NCBI GenBank assembly: GCA_045628845.1
Contig: JAZQQE010000104.1
Coordinates: forward strand, 1-44,319
Length of the DNA stretch: 44,319 nucleotides
Source: RGIG7949 sp045628845
GTDB lineage: Bacteria; Bacillota; Clostridia; Oscillospirales; Oscillospiraceae
Direction of reading: 5' to 3'
Made by a program: the position numbers and the translations under genes. The notes beneath the pieces were generated by a model. The model was given only the letters and a program-made list of their open reading frames with translations, did not search any database and was not told where the DNA came from. Below are positions 39,858-44,319 of this stretch, piece after piece (within the stretch, counting starts at the first letter, position 1; the number at the start of each line of letters is the position of its first letter).

Positions 39858-40754
39858 TTACTTGTTCTCCTCGAGGAAGCGGAATATCCTGTCGATATTC
39901 TCCGGGGTCTCGAACTTCGGGTCGCCGTGCAGGCAGCCTGGGAAAAGTTCGAGCGTCGCGCGCCCCGCTCCGCAGACCGAGTTTATCTTCTCGGCGAGGT
40001 ATATGGAGTTCTCGTACGGTACGACCTGGTCCGCGTCACCCGCCTGGATGAGCGCGGGCGGGAAAGCCGGGGTCATGAAATTGCTCGGATTGGTGAAGTA
40101 CAGAAGCTCCGGGTTGTTCAGCGTCTCGGCGCCCATGAGTCTGTCGATGAATCTGACGGGCTTTCCGGTCGAGGCCATGGGGTGAGCCTCGGAAAACTTC
40201 GCGCACATATGAAGGTCGTAGCAGCCGAACAGGCCGATAACGGCCTTCACGGAGCTGGAATACTTCGAATAGCCCAGATGAGCGCCCTCGAACGCGGGGT
40301 TATCCTGCGTCGCCGCCGAGAATACCGCGAGGTATGCGCCCGCGCTGTCGCCGCCGGAGTAGAACCTGTCTCCGTCGAGGAAGTATTTAGCGGCGTTGGC
40401 TCGCAGGAAACGCAGAGCCGCCTTGAAGTCGAACATTATATCGGGGAATTTTGCCTCCGGCACCATGCGGTACTCCACGGACACGACCGCGTAGCCCCTG
40501 CGGATGCCGTCGATGACGTAAACGAGCTGCATATCACGCTTGTTGCCGCCGATGAACGCGCCGCCGTGGGCATACACTATCGTCGGGAACGGGCCCTCGC
40601 CCTCGTCGGGGAGATAGATATCGAGCTTCTGATTTGCGGACTGAGTCCCGTACGGGACATCGAGGAATTTGCGCTTGATGCCGGAGACGTCCATCATCGG
40701 GGGTCCCATGAAGGGTGCGGAAGGATCGGGCTTTATCTGCTTAATAACGTCCAT
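39858..40754 (-). CDS. Alpha/beta hydrolase (HSL/BD-FAE-like esterase)
   Basis: A 298-residue cytosolic hydrolase. The oxyanion-hole motif YAHGGAFIGG (HGG at 63-65) and nucleophile motif GGDSAGA (Ser137) are those of the hormone-sensitive-lipase/BD-FAE esterase group. The acid is Asp240 or Asp242 in QAGDADQVVPYENS, and the His is His276 in PGCLHGDPKF. VVSVEYRMVPEAKFP is another group hallmark. There is no signal peptide, so it acts on internalised small esters or acylated sugars. GGAGG precedes the ATG. It follows the methyltransferase-like gene by 14 bp and is probably in the same operon, though a shared pathway cannot be named. Confidence 0.9.
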   Translation of the reverse strand: MDVIKQIKPDPSAPFMGPPMMDVSGIKRKFLDVPYGTQSANQKLDIYLPDEGEGPFPTIVYAHGGAFIGGNKRDMQLVYVIDGIRRGYAVVSVEYRMVPEAKFPDIMFDFKAALRFLRANAAKYFLDGDRFYSGGDSAGAYLAVFSAATQDNPAFEGAHLGYSKYSSSVKAVIGLFGCYDLHMCAKFSEAHPMASTGKPVRFIDRLMGAETLNNPELLYFTNPSNFMTPAFPPALIQAGDADQVVPYENSIYLAEKINSVCGAGRATLELFPGCLHGDPKFETPENIDRIFRFLEENK

Positions 40755-40768
40755 CTATTCTGCCTCCG

Positions 40769-41749
40769 TCAATGAGTCGCGTACCAGTTCCTGCCGTAGG
40801 ACTCGTACTCCTCCTGTATCCAGCGGGAGCGCTCCTTATAGTCGGGCACGCTCTTGCAGGGCATTACCATCGCGCTGAAAACGAAGCCGCCGCCGGGGGC
40901 CAGCTCGTCTATGACCTCGCGCACGTACGCGCGGACCTCTTCCTCCGTCGTGGTCGGAAGAGATACCTTGCCGCGTGTCTCCATGGCGCCGACGAAGGCG
41001 AGCTTTCTGCCGTACTTCTGCTTGATGGCGACGAGGTCGTTGCTGCGCTGGGCGGGGTCCCACGCGGTGAAGCCGGCGTCGACGAAGTCGTCGACTATCG
41101 GCATGCACTGACCGCAGCAGTGGAGCTGCGCGGGAAGTCCGGCGTCTCTGAACAGATCGACGTAGCGCTTCCAATAGGGCTTGAAGAGCTCACGGAACAT
41201 CTCGGGAGAGACGAACGGGCTGCGCTCGGTGCAGACGTCGTCCGGCATCCAGAGCGCGTCGGGCTTATAGTATTTGAGTACCTTCTTGCCGACGTCGAGA
41301 TAGAAGTCGGTGAACCACTCCATCATGGCCTTGACTTCCTCGGGCTCCTCGAAGCAGGCGCAGAGGCCCTCGGTGAAGCCCATGAAGTTGATGAGGCCCT
41401 GGAAGAAGCCGGTTATCGCATCGGACATGACGACCTTCTGAGAGCGATCGACCTTTTCAAGGTCCTTCTTGGCCATCATTTCCCAGTCAACGCCGCTGAG
41501 GTCGGGCAGCTTGACGATATCGCGCCACTTCGTGATGTCGTCGATCATGAAATTGCCGGGCTTGGGTATAGCGCCGCCGTTGGCTTCCTCACAAGTCACG
41601 TACTCGACGCCGAAGCAGTCGAAGCCGCCCTGCGGAGTCCTGTCCTTGCGGAGGATGGAGGGGCAGACCATCGCCCACGCCACCTTCGGCAGACTTTCGG
41701 GCATCTCGCCTTTAAGTACGCGCAGATAATTATCACGGTCAGAAAGCAT
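40769..41749 (-). CDS. URO-D / MtaA-like cobalamin-linked methyltransferase family protein
   Basis: A 326-residue protein with the uroporphyrinogen-decarboxylase TIM-barrel fold. It is unlikely to be HemE, whose N-terminal RQAGR-type arginine motif is absent. Instead, the metal-binding pattern of methylcobalamin:CoM/THF-type methyltransferases is present: His210-Cys-Cys212 in LHCCGQC and a later Cys298 (MVMPCKSVPDY). DALWMPDDVCTERSPFVSPEMFRELFKPY is characteristic of this subgroup. Such proteins usually work with corrinoid proteins in demethylating methoxylated or methylated compounds, but no corrinoid protein, MtrH-like partner or reductive activase is nearby. It has its own promoter (41798-41826) and lies upstream of the hydrolase gene. 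Confidence 0.87.
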   Translation of the reverse strand: MLSDRDNYLRVLKGEMPESLPKVAWAMVCPSILRKDRTPQGGFDCFGVEYVTCEEANGGAIPKPGNFMIDDITKWRDIVKLPDLSGVDWEMMAKKDLEKVDRSQKVVMSDAITGFFQGLINFMGFTEGLCACFEEPEEVKAMMEWFTDFYLDVGKKVLKYYKPDALWMPDDVCTERSPFVSPEMFRELFKPYWKRYVDLFRDAGLPAQLHCCGQCMPIVDDFVDAGFTAWDPAQRSNDLVAIKQKYGRKLAFVGAMETRGKVSLPTTTEEEVRAYVREVIDELAPGGGFVFSAMVMPCKSVPDYKERSRWIQEEYESYGRNWYATH

Positions 41750-41797
41750 TTTGATTCATTCCTATCATTATAAAGTATTTCATTATCGGATATGGTT

Positions 41798-41826
41798 ATT
41801 ATACAGTCATCCGCACGCTATTGCAA
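41798..41826 (-). promoter_or_regulatory. Promoter of the methyltransferase-hydrolase unit
   Basis: TTGCAA (41821-41826), 17 nt, TATAAT (41798-41803) on the minus strand. Confidence 0.78.
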
Positions 41827-41838
41827 TGCATTTTACGA

Positions 41839-41867
41839 TTTACTTTATGAGGCGGACGATTTATACT
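41839..41867 (+). promoter_or_regulatory. Candidate promoter of the GDPD-MATE unit
   Basis: TTTACT (41839-41844), 17 nt, TATACT (41862-41867) on the plus strand, back to back with the methyltransferase promoter. Hexamers are imperfect (4 of 6 and 5 of 6). Confidence 0.5.
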
Positions 41868-41926
41868 TATGCATAGACTGTACCGACGGCTATGCCGCCG
41901 TTCGGTCGGGAACGGAGAACTCTCTG

Positions 41927-42748
41927 ATGGGCACTGCCATTATCATTATCATTGCCGCCATCGTCGTCATATCCGCCGTGTACGTGCTGCTCGTTTGGCC
42001 CGGCAAGCCGAATCCCGCCTTTGAGCAGCTGCGCGGATACCTCTTCGCGCACCGCGGGCTCCACGGCTTTACCGGTCACTCCGAAAATTCGCTGCCCGCC
42101 TTCCGCGAGGCCGCCGCGAAGGGCTTCGGGGCCGAGCTCGACGTGCGCATGACGCGCGACGGCAAGCTTGCCGTGATGCACGACGAGAGCCTCGAGCGCA
42201 CGGCGGGCGTAAACGTCAGGCTCTCCGGGCTGAGCTCGCAGAAGCTTGCGGAGTACAGACTTTTCGGCGGCGAGCACATCCCGATGCTCGACGAGGTGCT
42301 CCCGGTATTCGAGGGCGGTCCCCCGCTGATGATAGAGGTCAAGCCTTCCGGCAAGGGGGTCTTCGCCGTCTGCGAGGCGCTTGCCGACGCGATGAAGGAT
42401 TACCGGGGACTGTGGTGCGTCGAATCCTTCGACCCGCGGGTCGTTTACTGGATGAGGAAGCACGCTCCGGACGTCGTACGCGGACAGCTCTCGCGCCGCT
42501 TCGGGCCTCCTACTCCGATACGCGGCCCGGCGGCATTCCTGCTCGCGCTGATGCCGTTCAACGCGCTGACGCGCCCCGACTTCATCTCTTACAGATTTCA
42601 CGACAGACGCATGCTCCCCTTCCGCCTCGCCACGGCGCGCGGAGGCGCCGGGCGCGTTCTCTGGACGATACGCTCCCGCACAGACCTCGACACCGCTCTC
42701 TCCGAGGACGCGATAGCGATATTCGAGGGCTTCGACCCTCGCAGTTAG
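41927..42748 (+). CDS. Membrane-anchored glycerophosphodiester phosphodiesterase
   Basis: Hydrolyses glycerophosphodiesters from lipids or teichoic-acid-like polymers to glycerol 3-phosphate and an alcohol. The start at 41927 has CGGAG 9 nt upstream; the in-frame ATG at 41792 lies before the promoter. The 273 residues begin with a membrane anchor (AIIIIIAAIVVISAVYVLLVW, residues 4-24). The GDPD core follows: FAHRGLHG (His42, Arg43), SENSLPAF (Glu54), ELDVRMTRDG (Glu70, Asp72) and VMHDESLERT (His85), the metal and catalytic residues of the family; PPLMIEVKP and GRVLWTIRSRTDLD come later. The MATE gene follows after 23 bp. Confidence 0.92.
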   Translation: MGTAIIIIIAAIVVISAVYVLLVWPGKPNPAFEQLRGYLFAHRGLHGFTGHSENSLPAFREAAAKGFGAELDVRMTRDGKLAVMHDESLERTAGVNVRLSGLSSQKLAEYRLFGGEHIPMLDEVLPVFEGGPPLMIEVKPSGKGVFAVCEALADAMKDYRGLWCVESFDPRVVYWMRKHAPDVVRGQLSRRFGPPTPIRGPAAFLLALMPFNALTRPDFISYRFHDRRMLPFRLATARGGAGRVLWTIRSRTDLDTALSEDAIAIFEGFDPRS

Positions 42749-42771
42749 TCTTTTTCAATGCAGGTGATCTG

Positions 42772-44148
42772 ATGGCTTCAAGGAAAAACGATTTCACGCA
42801 GGGCAAGATGAGCACGAACATCCTCAGGATGGCGGCTCCGATGACTCTTGCGCTCCTCATAAACGTCCTGTACAGCATCGTCGACAGGATATATATCGGG
42901 CACATGCCCGGAAGCGGCACATTCGCGCTCGCGGGGATAGGCCTCGCCTTCCCCATCATCGCAGTCATAAGCGCGTTCCAGAACCTCTTTTCGACGGGCG
43001 GCTCTCCGCTCTGCTCGATAGCCCGCGGAGAGGGCGACGACGAAAAGGCGGAGCTCATCCTCGGCAACTGCTACGCCATGCTCGTTCTGACCGGCATCAT
43101 ACTTACGGTCGTATGCCTCATCTTCAAGGCGCCCGTCCTTCGCCTCGTCGGTGCCGACGACAGCACCTTCGACTACGCCAACGACTACCTTACGATATAT
43201 ATCCTCGGCACAGTCTTCGTCATGACGGGCCTCGGGATGAACGCCTTTATCAACGCGCAGGGCTTTGCGACCATCGGCATGCTGACCGTCCTCGTCGGAG
43301 CGGTCGTAAACATAGCGCTCGACCCGCTCTTCATCTTCGCCTTCAAGATGGGAGTGCGCGGCGCTGCTCTCGCGACCATCATCGCGCAGTGCTGCTCGGC
43401 CGTGTGGGTCTTCCTCTTCCTCACGGGTAAGCGGGCCATCCTCAAGCTGCGGGCAAAAAATCTGATCATCCGCCCGAGGATAATCGGCAGGGTCTGCGCG
43501 CTCGGCCTCTCCGGCTTTACGATGGCCGTCACCAACAGCGCAGTCGGCATGGTGAACAACGCCATGCTCCACGAGCTCGGCGGCAGCATCTACATAAGCA
43601 TCATGACCGTCATAAACTCCATGCGCGAGATGCTGCTCATGCCGATGATGGGCCTTAACAGCGGCACTCAGCCCGTCCTCAGCTACAACTACGGCGCGAA
43701 GAGCTACCGCCGCGTACGCGAGGGAATAAAGCTCATGACGACCTACGTCGTTTCCTACTCCGTGTTCGTTTGGATAATCATCCTCGCCATCCCCGGCGTC
43801 TTCATCAGGATATTCAACAGCGACCCGGAGCTCATCGAAAAGGGTCTCCCCTGCATCCGCATCTATTTCGCCATGGTTTTCTTCATGGCGTTCCAGATAG
43901 CCGGGCAGAACGTTTTCACCTCGCTCGGAAAGGCCAAGCAGGCCATTTTCTTCTCCCTTCTGCGAAAGGCGATACTCGTCATACCTCTGATAATCCTCCT
44001 CCCGAGGATGTTCGGACTCGGCGTGATGGGCGTTTTCGCGGCAGAGCCCGTTTCGGATATCCTCGGAGGCTCCGCCTGCTTCCTCACGATGTACTTCACG
44101 GTTTGGCGCCGCCTCCCGAAGGAGGATAAGCTGCCCGCGCAGACCTGA
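42772..44148 (+). CDS. MATE-family exporter, second copy
   Basis: A 459-residue membrane protein with about 12 hydrophobic segments. N-terminal MASRKNDFTQGKMSTNILRMAAPM, DRIYIGHMPGSGTFALAGIGLAFP, the FNTGGSPL-like FSTGGSPLCSIARGEGD and YNYGAKSYRRVREGIK in the second half are typical of the DinF/NorM-like MATE branch of Clostridia. The start at 42772 has AGGT 7 nt upstream; longer frames run through the phosphodiesterase gene in another phase. It is only distantly similar to the MATE protein at 16036-17403, so this is not a recent duplication. It is probably co-transcribed with the GDPD gene and ends at a strong terminator. Substrate is unknown. Confidence 0.92.
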   Translation: MASRKNDFTQGKMSTNILRMAAPMTLALLINVLYSIVDRIYIGHMPGSGTFALAGIGLAFPIIAVISAFQNLFSTGGSPLCSIARGEGDDEKAELILGNCYAMLVLTGIILTVVCLIFKAPVLRLVGADDSTFDYANDYLTIYILGTVFVMTGLGMNAFINAQGFATIGMLTVLVGAVVNIALDPLFIFAFKMGVRGAALATIIAQCCSAVWVFLFLTGKRAILKLRAKNLIIRPRIIGRVCALGLSGFTMAVTNSAVGMVNNAMLHELGGSIYISIMTVINSMREMLLMPMMGLNSGTQPVLSYNYGAKSYRRVREGIKLMTTYVVSYSVFVWIIILAIPGVFIRIFNSDPELIEKGLPCIRIYFAMVFFMAFQIAGQNVFTSLGKAKQAIFFSLLRKAILVIPLIILLPRMFGLGVMGVFAAEPVSDILGGSACFLTMYFTVWRRLPKEDKLPAQT

Positions 44149-44164
44149 CTTTCCAAAAGGACGC

Positions 44165-44207
44165 AAAAAACCGGCTGAAAGAATTTCTTTCAGCCGGTCC
44201 TTTTTTA
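44165..44207. terminator. Terminator shared by convergent genes
   Basis: ACCGGCTGAAAG (44170-44181) pairs with CTTTCAGCCGGT (44187-44198). AAAAAA on the left and TTTTTT on the right make it able to end the plus-strand MATE gene and the minus-strand gene at the window edge. Confidence 0.93.
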
Positions 44208-44215
44208 TTGTGGGA

Positions 44216-44319
44216 TCACTCTTCCTCGGGCTTCGCGGTATCGGTGTCGTACACGACGACGTCGCCGTCATCCTCGACTTTCTCTTCGGCGGCCTCGGGG
44301 GCAGCCTCGAGAGCGCGGA
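44216..44319 (-). CDS. C-terminal fragment of a gene cut by the window edge (acidic tail)
   Basis: The minus-strand frame ending with TGA at 44216-44218 encodes an acidic tail (EAAPEAAEEKVEDDGDVV then YDTDTAKPEEE). The frame is open to the window end and stops just before the shared terminator, which supports a real gene end. Only about 33 residues are visible, so the protein cannot be identified; such Glu/Ala/Pro tails occur on many ribosome-, chaperone- and division-associated proteins. Confidence 0.6.
   Translation of the reverse strand, partial: RALEAAPEAAEEKVEDDGDVVVYDTDTAKPEEE

Noticed and set aside
40769..41749. Uroporphyrinogen decarboxylase HemE
   Set aside because: The fold family is right, but the HemE N-terminal arginine motif is missing and a His-Cys-Cys metal site typical of MtaA-like methyltransferases is present; no heme genes are nearby.
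42778..44271. 497-codon minus-strand frame opposite the second MATE gene
   Set aside because: Antisense shadow; it would run through the shared terminator at 44165-44207.

Overview
The window looks like a chromosomal segment of a GC-rich Bacillota species, most likely an uncultured gut-type member of the Clostridia. This rests on strong GGAGG-type ribosome binding sites, sigma-A promoters of the TTGACA-N17-TATAAT type, an ftsEX / LytM peptidase / ctpA / greA / lysS cluster, PucR- and MarR-type regulators, and an adhesin built of Cna_B and pilin-type domains. No phage, insertion sequence, CRISPR array, tRNA or rRNA was recognised.

Left third (1-13806, minus strand): one uninterrupted reading frame of at least 4602 codons. 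It encodes a secreted giant surface protein with a signal peptide, an acidic linker, many Cna_B/SpaA-like domains, a DUF11-like middle part, and a C-terminal run of isopeptide pilin (FctA/Spy0128-like) repeats that continues past the window edge. Its promoter, a 5'-terminal hairpin and a cluster of DnaA-box-like sequences lie at 13847-13940.

14162-21920 (all minus): an unknown protein coupled to a tRNA-dihydrouridine synthase and a MATE exporter; a small HTH plus RecB-like nuclease protein; two zinc-ribbon proteins flanking a lipoprotein; and a BcrA-type ABC transporter pair.

21933-29635 (minus): a tight cluster in the order PucR-type regulator, ftsE, ftsX, LytM (M23) peptidase, ctpA-like protease, greA, lysS. 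Division-linked peptidoglycan hydrolysis is thus linked to transcription elongation and translation genes. LysRS carries an extra C-terminal Trbp111-like tRNA-binding domain.

29864-35435 (mixed strands): an orphan UgpC/MsmK-type sugar ABC ATPase, an RsuA-family pseudouridine synthase, a DUF4830-like membrane-anchored protein convergent with a formate/nitrite channel (stop codons 2 nt apart), an unknown four-helix membrane protein, a family 4 uracil-DNA glycosylase and a DUF3237 protein.

35466-44319: a MarR-controlled heterodimeric ABC exporter with one degenerate ATP site, an alpha/beta hydrolase, a URO-D/MtaA-like methyltransferase, then on the plus strand a membrane-anchored glycerophosphodiester phosphodiesterase and a second MATE exporter. 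The last 104 bases hold the acidic C-terminus of a minus-strand gene cut by the edge.

All starts were chosen by ribosome binding site and promoter position; several differ from the longest possible frame. Family names rest on motif recognition by eye, without database searches.
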